64,000 bases of DNA, taken from assembly GCA_018257865.1 (NCBI GenBank), contig JAEUBA010000015.1, positions 372,001 through 436,000 of the forward strand, written 5' to 3'. This document shows positions 1 to 12,326 of the stretch, piece by piece. Position numbers and translations under genes: made by a program. Source of the DNA: Stereocaulon alpinum. Taxonomy: Eukaryota > Ascomycota > Lecanoromycetes > Lecanorales > Stereocaulaceae. Every line of letters starts with the position of its first letter. The stretch's first letter is position 1. The notes under the pieces were generated by a model. That model did not search any database. It worked only from the letters and a program-made list of their open reading frames with translations, and was not told the DNA's origin.

Positions 1-2
1 CA

Positions 3-824
3 TCGGTCACTTGGGCGAGGGACTTTGTCAACGTGTACTCACCTGTTCCATCTGCTGCATCGCCAATTTTAGCACCTGCGTGGTCCAATTCCACACCACA
101 GTGGTCTGACACCGCGGCTGCATCGCCAACAGCAGCTGTACAGTCGTCAGATGTCCCGCCCGAATTATACTACTTACCAGCTTCTGCCGCGCCTACTACT
201 ACGTTTCCTCCAGCCGCTTATACAGCTGCCGCCACCACATGCACAACATATGCTCCCTGCAACCTCTTTTACCAGGTTAGTAACATTCTTGACTTATATG
301 TTTTCACTCCTATTTACGGACTACAGTACGTTACCGTTCTATACTGGCCAGGGTCTTCTCAAAAAACAGCTTGCCTTACGACTGCGACGGCGAACCCGCC
401 TGTTTCACTGGGGTTTACCCCTCAAGCTTCAAGCTTATACGTCATCTTCAATTCCATCATAGCCAGCGACGGCTGCAGACAGATCGGCAACACCTACGCC
501 ATGATAACAACTTCCTTCGCCCCAGGAGAACTTTCAACAATAGACAAGTCGAGTGGCGCCACCCGAGTTTTTGACTTTAGTGACCTCCCATGCGGTCCTG
601 CAGGAGACAATCCTGATTACTCTCCAATCATCGCTCCACCTCCTTTCCTGACCAACTTAGATCCTGCATTTGCAACTTGCATACCCGGCGCCGAGCAAGG
701 AATTGACCCACCTCAAACACTTAACGGGGCAGATGAAGCATCAGGTCCTAGAGGCCCAGGGCATCTTCCTCGACGATTCAGAAGATTTCCGGCGCATGCT
801 TCTGCGGTACCTACCCCGACCTAG
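3..824 (+). CDS. Secreted Pro/Ser/Ala-rich protein, 5'-truncated by the window edge
   Basis: The frame is open from the first bases, so the gene begins upstream of the window. I split it as exon 3-275 and exon 327-824. The 276-326 segment (51 nt) starts GTTAGT and ends CTACAG; it keeps the frame if unspliced but looks like an intron. The segment after the splice (YVTVLYWP, a TACLT block, then FAPGELST and DLPCGP) resembles a domain often seen at the C-terminal end of long, low-complexity secreted proteins of Dothideomycetes and Leotiomycetes. No catalytic motif is visible. The last ~45 residues are basic and Pro-rich. The function is unknown; a cell-wall or extracellular role is inferred only from composition. 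Confidence 0.55.
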   Translation, partial: SVTWARDFVNVYSPVPSAASPILAPAWSNSTPQWSDTAAASPTAAVQSSDVPPELYYLPASAAPTTTFPPAAYTAAATTCTTYAPCNLFYQVSNILDLYVFTPIYGLQYVTVLYWPGSSQKTACLTTATANPPVSLGFTPQASSLYVIFNSIIASDGCRQIGNTYAMITTSFAPGELSTIDKSSGATRVFDFSDLPCGPAGDNPDYSPIIAPPPFLTNLDPAFATCIPGAEQGIDPPQTLNGADEASGPRGPGHLPRRFRRFPAHASAVPTPT

Positions 825-1632
825 CTTACCAATGTCACGCAGGCATCGATACGCGACTTTCGTATTTTATTTCGCCACGTTTTCTCTTCTTTGGAAGCAC
901 TTCTAGGGCGCGTCGTCGAGCGGACGGCGTAACCGGGGTTGAAGGCTTACAATGACTAGTAGTGAGGCCCACCAAGCCTAGGACGCAGATTTCCTTAAGC
1001 AATGCTAGATCATCACTCAATACTACAAGTTCATGCAGCTTCCAACGTTAGGACATAGCGCAGCCATCTGTTGAGCCTAACGTATGCATGAACCTTGTGT
1101 CTTACGCCTTTTTGTCTGTCGGGTAATGTTCCACGATATCCCAAAAGCAAGAAACATCCGAATATGCTGGTAGGCCAAGCCGCAAACGATTATGTTTCCG
1201 TTCTATCCGAGTCATGGACGCTTCAAATCTTTGGCACCTGGAGTGACTACTTGCCTTATTTTCCGCTTTGCTGAGCCACGATATCTTTGGTTTCGTACGC
1301 TTCTTGGGTCAAGCCTTCGGGACCTCTAATTTTCATAAGTGAGAACTACTTGTTTGTCTACTTCCTCTCGAGTGATGAAGCGATTTACTTTCTACTGTTC
1401 ATGAGCATGAAACTGGAAATCTTACGTTTGTTGATCATCTCTACACGCTGATCACAGATACGACATTAAAGCAAAGACAAGTCGTGGAAGCCGACTTCAT
1501 CAACGTGTAAAACCCAAGTCATTACCTAGTACTACCCAGAGGCCATTCTCGCGTTGCTCTTATATGCGCAAGACGATTTACCAAACCAACAGTAAAGTCG
1601 TGGCCGTTATCCAAGCACAAGCATTCCATTCA
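825..1632. other. Intergenic, no gene seen
   Basis: About 0.8 kb between the convergent ends of the partial secreted-protein gene and the Dicer gene. Only short shadow frames occur. It presumably holds both 3' UTRs. Confidence 0.5.
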
Positions 1633-4600
1633 TCATTCATCAGACGTCATATACTCGTCACTGTCGTCATCTTCCACTCCTGACGCCGCCCTTCCGTCGT
1701 CCAGATCCATCCCATCTAATCCCACGCCTCCACCTTCCCCTTCCCCGTCTTCTGCTTCCTCATGCTCTTCCTCCTCCTCCGTTCCATCCTTCCCTCCCCC
1801 ACCTACCCCCTTCGCCTCCCCCTTCAAAATCCCACAAGCCGCATCCGCCGCCCTTGTCTGCACCTCCATCCTTCCCAACCCATCACCAACCCTAACAACC
1901 TCCCTCTCCCCCACCAAAACCCCACAGATTAACCTCACCTTGCCCTCCTCCCCTTCTTCCCCAAGCACATACTTGACCTTCTCCCTATCAGCCAGTCTCC
2001 CCAATTCCTCTTTCGGATGCAGCAGCGCAATCTTTTGATCCATAACGCGAAGCAGGTAGGTCATCAGACCGATGTGTTCGAGAAAAGCGCGGCAGTGGGT
2101 GAGGGAGCCGTGCGTGTCGATGTAGATCGCGCCAAGGAGGGATTCGATGGTGTCGGAGAGGAATTTTGGGGGCTCGAGACGCGCGAGGAGGGACCAGGGG
2201 TAGTGGGTTCCGTGGGCGAGCGTTTCGGATATTTGGTCTTGCAGGTCCCTGAGACGAGCGAGGCAGGATTGCTGTGCTGTGCGGACCGCGGGCGATCCAT
2301 GGCGCATTGCTTGCCATAGATCGAAGGAGTAGGTTACGTCGATTGCTGATATGTTCTTTGGGTCGTCGGTTACGGGATCGGTTCTGTGAAGGGAGATGGA
2401 ATGTGTGAGGCAGAGGTAGCCGAGGTAATTGCCGTTGACGAGAGCTGTGCGGATCAGATGGAGGTTTTGAGTAGCGATTGGTGGCTCGTGGGCATATGCT
2501 GTTGTTGTGACGATGTTGTCGAGGACTGAGTCACCGAGGAACTCTAAGCGTTGATATGATGCGCTGCCTTTTGGGCTAATGTGCGAGGCGTGGGTTAGAG
2601 CCTCTATCAGAAGGGCTTTGAGGTTGAACTCGTAGCCGATTAATTGCTCGACTTGGCTGAGGTGGCTCGAAGACTGGATCTTAAGGTCGTAGACTGGGTA
2701 AAGTATGTCAATCGCTCGTGAAGCTGTGGACCATGGTACATGAGGTAGGAATATCTCCAAGCATTTGAGCGCTTTTTCGGGACCCCCGTCCATATACGAA
2801 GCGCCTAGAAGAGCCTCGACAACATCCGCAAGCGTCTTTGTAGACATTTCTCGCTTCTTTGGCACTTGGTCTTGGAAGAGCTCATGGTTGTATGTGGGGC
2901 GCCATTTCGCGCCCGTGAATGCTTTCGTCAATATGAATTTGTCCAACCCTACAAGGACGGCAGCAAGTGCGAGTGGACCGTTGGACACTATGTGGTCTTT
3001 CTGGTGCGATAGAATACCCTCATGATAGTTGAGATGCTCGGCGACCAGGGTCAGGGAGGTAAAGAACTTGAGATACGAATCGCCAAGAAATTCGAGGCGA
3101 TTGTAATCACCGGGTTCCTGTGCCGATGGTGCTGAAATAGCTATATATACCAGATCTCGGTCCGTGAAATGTAAAGGGGATAGGACGGTTGAGCAAAGGT
3201 GATCCACGACCATCGCAACCTGGATTTTGTGAAGAATAGAGGGAATGAACATGGCAAACTGTGAGTATTTGAAGGGTAATCTGTCCATCTCGCACCTCTG
3301 GGCAAGCATCATCCGGAGACCGGATGTTTTTCCAACCCTGGCATCTTGCCCCGGCATTCGATGGAGGAAATTGATCTTTTTAGGTAATCTTGTCATCTCT
3401 ATGAGCACATATGTCTCACCGTCATCAATGTGGTCCAAGACCATAGAGTCGTCAAAGCCGTGATCTTGGGGAGTATCCTCATTGGCCTTGACGTTCAAGC
3501 GCGCTTGTGTGCTGGTCCCATACTGCTCGAGGTCAATCGAACCATCAGCTTTGATGTCCCCTAGGGAAGCATACCTCACGTCACGGAAGACATGGGGCAG
3601 TCTGTTCTGGGTTAAGTCCCTGACAAGGCCAGCACCGGCTTCGAGGTCGTGTTGGCAGATATTGTCAGCTCTGGTGACACTGGTATTCATCTTCACCCAT
3701 GTTGAGAGGTCAGATACACTGTTAGGCACAAATAGGGCGGTGAAGTCTAACTGATCGAGATTCATTTTGCTCCCAAATATGGAATTGAAAATTAAGCGCG
3801 TACTTTGGGCAGCTGATCCAATGATAGCCGTACTATGTTTCGTGTTGTTGGGCTTGATAGTGGCCTTGATACTTGTTACTGCATCCCAGTAGAGCTTGAA
3901 TTCTGCGATTTCCGACAGGGTGGTAGGGAGAAGCATTATCATTTCTGGGAATATGCTCTCATGATGTTCGAATGTGATGAGCGACCCTGTCAGTTTACTT
4001 GAAGTCTGCCATGCCTCTGCTACGGACAACCATGGATTGATCTGCTCGGATACCTCCACAAGGCTAGGCCTCTTTTCAATTGCGGCATAGGCTTTATCGA
4101 CACCTTCGTCAACGTGGCCTAAAGGCAAGAGGTGTTCATTCACAAGTCCAGCTTTGTATAAAGCTGCGTAAGCTTCGAAAGCCGCATCCCTTTTGGCCAT
4201 CTTCTCCGTCTTCCATTGGCGCAAACTGTGAGCTTCCCGAAGAGAAGCGTCCACAGAATTCGGCAGAACAACTTTTGCCGAGATCATCTTTTCGTCGAGC
4301 CCAGCAGGCTCGTCTTCGAAGGTGAACAAAGGGCTCAAGTCCACATACGGTGCAGCCGGTAATGTAGCACAGAAATGGTAAAGATGCTGTACAGCATCAT
4401 CAAGGGTGAGCTTCGCGCCGGTGTACTCGTTCGAAAGTACTCGACTGCCATCCTCCACTTGAGCTTCTAGGGTCTCAATTTCTTGCAATGCACGCATATC
4501 GTTCATGTAAAGTTCTCTCATTGCGTCTTCAAGCTTATGCCACGTCGATAGTGCCTCGGAGCTCGGGCCATCTTCAAACATCAACACGAATTTCGATGTT

Positions 4601-6449
4601 GACTTCCTTGCCCGTCCCCTCCGTTGTATGAAAGACTTCAAGTTTGGAGGCTTGTTGAAGCAAATGACCACATTACATGCTGATACATCTATGCCTTCCT
4701 CGAGAGCATTAGTAGTGACGACTAGGTTTTTCCTACCCTGGCGTAAGTCGTCTAAAGTAGTCCTTTGCTTCTTGACGTCCGCCAGCTCGCCAATTGTGGC
4801 CTTGCGGCCAGAGAAGCTGGATGCACCCACGAATGTGCTGATCGCGAAGTTTGGAACATTTACGGCGAGCAGATGAGAGAGCACGGCAACTTCAGCTCTT
4901 GTCTGGACAAACACTAGTCCCGAGAAATTTTCCGGCTCCTCTTTTCGAATGAAATCGAACAACATATGTACCTTTGGGGTAAGAAGTCGTTTGTCACGCA
5001 ACACGTCTGCCTCTTGGTTGGGGATCTTGACTTCGGCGAACTTCTTTCGCAAGTACTTCTTCTCGTCATCCTCCATGCCTTCTACCACAAGCGATCCTTC
5101 GGCGGCTCCGCGTTGAAATTTCTGAATGCATTGGTGTATGTAATAGTCAGCGGCCGAAGCCCCTAACTCGGTATGAACAGCCAAGGCTTTGTTGTACAGT
5201 CCCTTGATCTGGTCATGGCAGTATCTGCGTCACTTTCAGCTCGAAATTGTTTCATGACCTAGATAGAGCAAAGAGAAGCTGGTCTTACGTCTTGTGGCTG
5301 ATCAAAGCCTTTTGATAGGCTCTTGAGTTGCGCATGCTTGGGTCGGACTCCATTTTGATGACCCATGGATCTTGTTCAAAGATAAGGCCTTCGAACACTT
5401 GTTGTAGACTACCCAGTGCCAGAGAAGCCGGAACAGCAGAGCCATTCGTCGGATATATCAACGGGATCAGCTCAGGCCGGTGAACATATTGGAGCATTTC
5501 ATCACGATGACGCTTCGGAGTCTTGGCAATGGCATTGAGATTGGCCTCAAGTTTCCTATCCTCGGATCAGCTAGTGTACTTAGGCATATACAGAGGCATA
5601 TCCACCCAAGGGTTACGACGTGGTTATTTATGACCGGGCTTGCCGTCAAGCCCAGGATAGCGGGTCTTTCTCCCGCATCAAGACAATGGTAGAACTTGCG
5701 TAAGATCATGCTCGAGGGATGATCCCCAATACAGGAGTGTGCTGTGTCTAGATCTCAGTATGAGACTATGAAATGGAGGACTTCAGTCCATGACATACCC
5801 TCATCGAAAACCATCAAAGCTAGCTGTTGCATCCGTACAAATCCGTGCTCGAGCGCTTCCAAAAGTACCTTGTTTGTCAGCCTACCATAGCCCTCGTTCC
5901 TCGACTTTAGATACACACCTGATGCGTAGAAACGACAATATGAATACCCTTGAGAATCTCGTCCCAGATTGCATTCGTTGACCAGTGATCTACATTGTCG
6001 GCTCCGGACAAAACACGTGCTTGGAAGGCGGGAATCTGGGTAGAGATAGCTTGGTGTTGCTGTATGGCGAGAGCAACAGTCGGGACACAGAACCAGACGA
6101 ACTAGTCCGTGTTGTCAGAAGCTCTCCATGGAGCAATACCGATAGGTTAAGCTCCTTACCTTTTCTGGTGAGCACCGCTGGAGCTCCTCTTGAATCCGTA
6201 GAATTGCTCTAGATGTATTCAGAACGCGGTCTTTTTTCGGAACAATGACTCTAACATCAGAGTCTTCCCAGATCCAGTATCTGCTGCGACAATGATATTC
6301 CTCTTCAGGCTCTCTTCGAGCATCTCATATTGATATACCCTTCCATGCAGTCCCTCCTTCGTCTCGGATTGGCCATTGCTGAGCGCCGCGGGCTGCCCCA
6401 CACTGACATCTACATCTTTGTCCTCTAGAGTCGGCAGTGCAAATGCCAT
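1633..6449 (-). CDS. DCL2: Dicer-like protein 2 (RNA interference endoribonuclease)
   Basis: Seven exons: 6449-6256, 6208-6160, 6101-5919, 5868-5799, 5741-5617, 5560-5289 and 5224-1633. They sum to 4485 nt, or 1494 aa. The helicase core has a Walker A DTGSGKT at about residues 57-63 and a DEAH box near 164. Helicase C spans about 380-510 and ends in QRRGRARK. A Dicer dimerisation domain lies near 575. Two RNase III domains carry RLEFLGDSYL (about 1010) and RLEFLGDSVL (about 1190), each followed by its downstream D..E..LLGA motif, so all acidic catalytic residues are present. Length and lack of an obvious PAZ domain fit the DCL2 rather than DCL1 branch. The last ~50 residues are an unusual Glu/Gly/Asp-rich tail. 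It cuts long dsRNA into small RNAs. The donor of intron 5 (after codon GTC, 5617) is the least certain boundary. Confidence 0.93.
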
Positions 6450-6870
6450 TGTCGAGCCACAGACTACAGGAAGGGCGAAGCTAGCAATTAAAGCCGATAC
6501 GCTTGGAGGCTAGTCGCGGGAAGTAAGTGTAGACGTGACACGAGGCTGTCAAACAAGGCTAACCGAGTCGAGACTTTAAGTTTGGTTGTTGGACGTCGTA
6601 GTTGCCGTCCGGCTCGTGAGTTGTGGAAGATAAAGAGATCCGTGCGATGAGGGAGCAAGAATTCGAGCTCACGAAGTTCGATGTGAACAGGGAATGGTGG
6701 GAGTGCCGCTCATGGGAAGCAGAATGGGTCAAGCGCCAAACGTTCTTGGCATTCCACAGGGAACGCCAATGGGACATCTACATCCACTACTCGGTGACTA
6801 GAACACAAGTCTATTGCACTGATTGCTCCATCGAAATGCTAATTCATTGAAGGTAACGTGCCGCTCGCCA
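6450..6870. other. Intergenic, Dicer upstream region
   Basis: 421 nt between the proteasome gene stop and the Dicer start, both on the minus strand, so it should hold the Dicer promoter. A 75-codon plus-strand frame (6623-6850) has no recognisable content. Confidence 0.5.
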
Positions 6871-7930
6871 TTATAGATTCGTTAGGTAGTCTTCTATTTC
6901 CGCCTTGCTCAGCTTCCTAAACCTAGGTCCCACCGCGCCCTCAACGCCCTCATACCCAAGGAGATGGTCTGCTGGCGCACCAACAATACCTGCGTCATGC
7001 CATTAGCATCCTTCAGAACTTTTCACAAGGAACAATACTTGCCAATCTCAACAGTCTCCCCATTCATCTCTCCCTCAATCGTCTCCTTTAGCGTCAATAG
7101 CGCAATATGCACCGCATCCTCCAGCTCCAAGTCATCCTTGTACCTTTTCTCTAAGAACGTCTTTGCACTCGTAGCGCTCTTTCCAATAGCCGTCGCCTTC
7201 CATGGAAAGTAACTTCCACTAGGATCAACCTGATACAAGCTTGGTCCTCCCTTCAATATTCCTCCGGTCTTCCCACTTGCTTTTTTCTTCTCCGCGTCCG
7301 TCTCTATTCCCGAATCCGCGAGTTCTTGTGTCTCGGGCTCGACTCCATCGTCCCAACCTGCTATTAGGAGTGAGACACCGTAGGGACGTACACCGCCGGA
7401 CTGGGTAGCTTCTTGCATTACACGGGCGACGTCTTGGACGAGAATCCGTGTTGGAGGATATTCGTTGTAAATACGTTTGTAACCAGTATGAGATACTTTG
7501 CGCGCTTTGTCGACGAGGACACGGTAGTCAGGTCCCATACCAGAATAGACCATACCAATGTTGGGGGTGATTAATGAGACTTTCGAAAGCGAGGGCGGAT
7601 CGATGAGGGGTGAAGAGGATTTCTTCTCAGTAGCTAGGACGATGCCGTTGGTTGCTTCGGGATGGTTAGCATTCTGAATGACATCGTTTGGGAACATGTG
7701 AGGAGGTACCTTTTATACCGAGCGAGGTGACACCTTGATTAACTGCATTGAGGGCATATTCTGGCATTGATTAGTTGCTGTTCAACTTTGAGATCTCGAT
7801 TTATCATCACGAATACCTATCTGTACAAGTTTTCCGCTGTCTGGTTGTCAGCGACTGGACGTGAAGGCGATACTGTAAAGACTTACCTTGGCGAGAACGT
7901 GGTAAGCGAGAAGGAGTATCGGTCCGCCAT
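6871..7930 (-). CDS. PRE8: 20S proteasome subunit alpha type-2
   Basis: Exons 7930-7887, 7836-7817, 7760-7710, 7654-7034 and 6989-6871 give 855 nt, or 284 aa. The start MADRYSFSLTTFSPSGKLVQ and IEYALNAV are the conserved alpha-subunit N-terminus that gates the 20S ring. LGIKATNGIVLATEKK, NIGMVYSGMGPDYR and QVDPSGSYFPWKATAIGK identify alpha-2. The last exon restores the normal end KLSKAEIEDYLTNL, which a single-frame reading from 7023 misses. Between AGWDDG and GGILKGGPSLYQVD there is an extra polar segment of about 30 residues (roughly 137-165) absent from the yeast and human proteins. The last intron (7033-6990) uses a GTTCCT donor chosen by phase, so that boundary is the softest. Confidence 0.93.
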
Positions 7931-8302
7931 GGCGGATGTGAAAAAGAGCTCCTGTTAGAAGGAAGGTACCATATGCAGCTCCTGCTATTGAGATGTCCTT
8001 AGAAGCTTGTCGTCAGGATGAGTAGTACGATTTGTAGAATGTAAAGCTCGAGATGCTCTAAGGCAGAGCTCTGGCGCGTCAAGGCTTGGCATCGGCGTCT
8101 CACAAGTTCCGCTAGCGTAAATATGCCACCAATACCGAGGACTTCTAGAGCGCAACGTCGCCTTACTTTGACTTGGTAAGCAAGTTCTTGCGGCGACATG
8201 TCTCATCTCATATTCATATGGCGTTGTTTGAGGAAGCATAGCGAGCTCAACGCCGGTTGATTCTTAACCCATTGTACTTTCTATTTCGAGAACCATTGCA
8301 GT
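7931..8302. promoter_or_regulatory. Divergent promoter region
   Basis: 372 nt between the starts of the minus-strand proteasome gene and the plus-strand RING-CH gene, so both promoters must lie here. I see no clear TATA box. A 66-codon minus-strand ATG frame (8199-7999) ending in a hydrophobic stretch overlaps it; I do not call it a gene. Confidence 0.4.
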
Positions 8303-9382
8303 ATGACTTCTACCGGCTTCTCTCCGTATCCGTCATGGAGCTGGCCAAAGGGTGCTGGCGAACCACCCGTCCATCCCACCGCAGCTGGCCATAACAGCTC
8401 GCAAATGCCTGGCCATTTCCATGAGGAGTCCATACCAGCTCGAGAAAATCCAAAACAGCCTAGAGCAGCTCCAGAACCCCACCAACAGCCCCAAGGCAAT
8501 ACTCCCAAGCCGAGACGACATTGGTCCCCACGGACCTGCCGTATCTGTCTAGAAACCGTAAACCCAACTTTCCACCCACCCTCAGAAAACGTACCCGGCA
8601 TCTTCCAACCCTCGCCATCCGTGACCTACGACTCTCAAGACGCAGAATCCGGCCGCCTACTCCGGCCCTGCAAATGCAAAGGCTCCTCGAAATACGTACA
8701 TGAAGGATGTTTGCAGATGTGGCGGCACGCAGACCCTGGATACGGAAAGAGAAACTACTGGCAATGTCCTACATGTGGCTTCCGGTATCGATTAGAGCGC
8801 CTGCAGTGGGGGAGATGGATCAGCAGCAAGGGAACACAAATTGTCCTAACCGTGGCGATCTTCATCGCCGCACTTTTCATTATGGGATTTGTGGCGGATC
8901 CTATAATCAACTTCTACGTGGATCCATATTCGGTGATATCGACTGCACCGCTCTCAAAGGTTGGACAGAGGATTGAACCTATCTTCTCCGACGACGACGT
9001 ACCTACCTGGACAGAACACTTCATCAAGGGACTAGCATCACTGGGGCTTCTTAGTTTCGTCAAAGTACTCTTCGCTCTGTCGCCATGGCAATGGTGGAAT
9101 CTAAGAAGTTCCGGAATCATAAGAGGTAGTGGGGGACGTTCTGGGAATACTGGGAGGGATCGTCTGGCGAGCATTAGCTGGATCGTCGTTGTCATCGGTA
9201 TCGGCACATTCCTCTGGGTGAGTTATATCGGTTTACATCCCTAGGCATCAATTCGCTGACCTAGCACGCAGGGTGTGTACAAAGGCGTCCGCGCATGGAG
9301 TCGCCGTACGCTAGAGAAAGCAGGAGAACGGGTGATGGATGTTGGCGGTGATGACAACGATGACGAAGACGAGGTATCATAG
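8303..9382 (+). CDS. RING-CH (MARCH-type) membrane-associated E3 ligase-like protein
   Basis: Exons 8303-9217 and 9272-9382 give 341 aa. After a Pro/Gln-rich N-terminus comes a C4HC3 RING variant: CRIC, then CKCKGSS, HEGC and CPTC, with the Trp and spacing of the RINGv class (about residues 75-155). Two or three hydrophobic segments follow: IVLTVAIFIAALFIMGFVAD, a segment near SLGLLSFVKVLFAL, and one around ISWIVVVIGIGTFLWV at the splice junction. A short acidic tail ends in DDDEDEVS-like residues. Proteins of this layout anchor ubiquitin ligase activity to endomembranes. Substrate and compartment cannot be told from sequence. Confidence 0.85.
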
Positions 9383-9893
9383 AGCACAATGATAAGCTTC
9401 TACCTCTTAACGCTACAAAGACCTATTACCACAACCACAACTCCCAATTCAGTCATTTGACAACGTCCATACGGATTATAGATGCATCCTATACTTCTGC
9501 ATCTCAATCCTATCCCATCACTCCCTCCCTAATTATAGAATCGTGAGCTCTGGCAACTGCCGTGCCCACCTACGCAGAAACTTAAGTTGTCATGACCCTT
9601 TTCAATGTTGTGCCAATCAGTCTATCTGCGAAGAAACTACAGCTTGATTGCAAACCTAGAAGCTAAAGCGTTATGCTACGCCCAAGGAGTGTTCAAGCTT
9701 GGCCATTCATGCCTCGGAAGGGAGCCCACGTTGACTCCGTGCTGCCAGTCCCTACCTTGGGAGATAAGCTGGAGCACGTGAGGCGTGGATGGTAAAGACT
9801 TCAAGATTGATCGTATATTAGTTGTACTATGCTATTGCTTCAGTCCTCCAGTACCATAAGTAACTTTTATTGCCTTACTCGTACAATACTAGA
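9383..9893. other. Convergent 3' region, no gene seen
   Basis: 511 nt between two convergent genes. It presumably contains both 3' UTRs. Confidence 0.45.
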
Positions 9894-11696
9894 TCATTGT
9901 AGAACACCATGCAACACCCGTCCCAGCACACCCCTAACCTTCCTCGGATCTTCGTTCGCCAGTGTAAAAAGCACAGCAATACTAACCGAGAACGCTGCCT
10001 TCTCTCTCCAAAAGTGCTATACACTCATTAGTATCTGCAACAGGACATGCAAATCAGGACAGACTCACCTCAGCATCATACTCTCTCGGCAACCACGTAG
10101 CTAGCGCCCTCGGCGCCACGAACAAAGCTAATTCCTCCCTTCTCCTCTCTGCTTCGATCAGGATAGACCATCCACAAAGTAAACAGCCAGCTCCAATGCA
10201 GAGTCCCGAATCCCACATCTGTGGGGTTACTGTGTCGCGACTGAATAGCTTCGGCCCTAGGCGTGTGCGAGCAAGGCAGACGCCGTAGTAGAATAGGCCT
10301 ACGAAGGCGCCTAGGAATGCCGAGGAGCGGATTGCTTCATCACAAGCTCGCCTGAAGGCTTTTGTTGAGGGCTTTCGGGCTTTGACTAGAAGTTGGAGTG
10401 GGAGGTTGGTTGCTAGAGCGAATTTGAATGCGCGTGCGAATCGCACGACTGCATGCCAATGGCATGATGGGCCGGTGCCCATATGTACGACTTCGCAGGG
10501 GAATGGGATCGTGATTGCTGGATCGCCCCATTTCAGTGGCCAATCGTATTCTGTACACATAGTCTGCAAGATTGGTGCATGGCCTGTGTCCTTTCCGTAG
10601 AGCAATCTTCCCGCACGAACTTCGCGAAGGAGTTCGATCAAGCGGCTGTCGACTTGGGCGGCTGAGGCGATCCATTTGTTGTAGGCCCTAGGTAAGTGAT
10701 TGGGAAGGTAGATCCAAGCCCACATTATAGTGCCGGAGCTGAGGGCGAAAACGACTGTGTCGGTGTGGCGGGAGAGGGCTTTTGAGGTAGTCGTAGGGAA
10801 CCTGGAGGCTTGAGAACGACGCCATGTGTTGGCTATGATTGTGTCGAGAGCGCGGGCAACAGCGAGGATGGTGAGGTCTATTGTTCTGCCTGCCAGTAGT
10901 TGATGCGATGGTTGAGTATCAACCCGGGTTGTGGGGTCACTGGGCTTGGGCTCGGGTAGTCCCTTTCGATGCTCTCGTGATTTCTCTGCGATATTATCCG
11001 ATGCTGCTCCATTGATCTCAGTAGGCTTCGTTCTATTCAGAAGCTGCATGCTGAACCAAGCTGACAGCAGTGCCGCGACAAATCGAGGTACCCCGCGACG
11101 TGCTTGGGATAGTCTTCTCGATCTTCCATCCTTGATTCCGGCATTACTGCAATAGTAGTCGTAAAGCAGGCGCAGAGGTAGTTGCAGAAAAGTGTATCCG
11201 GCAACCAATCCACCACAAAATGTTGGAAACCTACGTATGGCTAGTGATCCTTTTAAGATGTTGTATATCTATCAATGATTAGATATATTAGCTACATAAA
11301 ACGTTCAGTCATGCCCGATGTTGCATTTTCCCGTGGTTCAGGCCGGGTTCTTCGAAAGCACAGAGCCTGGGGTAGCAATATGAAGCGAGAAAACTCACAG
11401 ATGACACAACGCTATGCTTTGTAAGCTTCTTTCTATACAGATGTAGGAGCAGATTGAGCAGTCTAGGGCCAGTAACGGAGACATATGCGAGGCTGTACGC
11501 TCTCAGTGGCCTGAATGTGATCGCGTCAGTCAGCAGGGCGCCTTATGTTTTAGGAAAATTTGGCATCTTCACGGATGGGAATTTAATTTATTCTAATAAT
11601 TCGGAAAATCTCGGGGGATGTGACTCACGGCAAGAGCAATGCTAATGGAAGCTCGAGGCTTGTTGAAGTGGAGTGGTGATGGATCCTGCTCTCCAT
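9894..11696 (-). CDS. TMEM135-like integral membrane protein
   Basis: Exons 11696-11629, 11510-11399, 11268-10069 and 10016-9894 give 1503 nt, or 500 aa. The open frame of exon 3 alone begins at a TTG and misses both ends of the protein. The first two exons add an N-terminus with PPLRAYSLAYVSVTGPRLL. The phase-0 junction to IYNILKGSLAIRRFPTFCGG supports the model, and the last exon gives REKAAFSVSIAVLFTL. A Cys/His-containing block, EVVHMGTGPSCHWHAVVRFA, matches the Cys-rich segment of fungal TMEM135-like proteins. Several transmembrane helices are evident. Metazoan TMEM135 is linked to peroxisomes and mitochondria; the fungal role is less clear. The start ATG at 11696 is inferred from phase. 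Confidence 0.75.
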
Positions 11697-12288
11697 TCCT
11701 TAAAAGGGTAACGCGCTGCGTTGGAATCGAGCAGTCACATGAATTGAATCCTTATCTGCTAGCTATTTCGAGACGTTCCCAACTTGAGTCTCCACTAACG
11801 ATATTCCTGCCATGGACCGGTATCCGATGATCGTTTCACGGAAAATATCCACGTGTGAAACCAAGGGGGAGTACGTCACTGCGTTGAAAGGAATGAAGCC
11901 AGCGTCAAAGTCACGTAAATCAAGTCAAAATAGATCTAAACCTTTCCGATTGTTCCTGATCGACAGCGTTCAATCTCACAAAAATACAGATTAGCCGTGC
12001 ATGTCCTACGCAAAGGTAAGGGTGATGAACGAATAAATGAATTACTAAATGCTGCACATTCGAACGAAAGGCTCGGCACGACCCTTGCTCTGGAAACTGA
12101 GGCTAACGGCCGGATCTACCCGATATCTAAAGCTTATACACGCCCGTTCCACTGGCAGGCTTCGAAATAATGTGAATATCCAGATTTCTTCCAAGCCAAG
12201 GGTACGTTTTCAGCTTGGATATATTGCTCAATGTTGCTTCTGCGTCACACCAACTCGTTTAGCTGCAAGCCTCAAGAGAGAGATATGG

Positions 12289-12324
12289 AAATAATGCGAT
12301 TAAATTCAAAATAATGCGATTAAA
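12289..12324. repeat. Two-copy 16-bp direct repeat, 20-bp period, upstream of TATA box
   Basis: The 16-mer AAATAATGCGATTAAA occurs at 12289-12304 and again at 12309-12324. The copies are identical and one 20-bp period apart, roughly two helical turns. They end a few bases before a TATA-like run. Position and spacing suggest a tandem operator for a regulator of the downstream gene, but no factor is recognised. Confidence 0.6.
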
Positions 12325-12326
12325 AT

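Noticed and set aside
7999..8199. 66-codon ATG frame with a hydrophobic end in the divergent promoter region
   Set aside because: No support beyond an ATG; it occupies the region that must hold two promoters.
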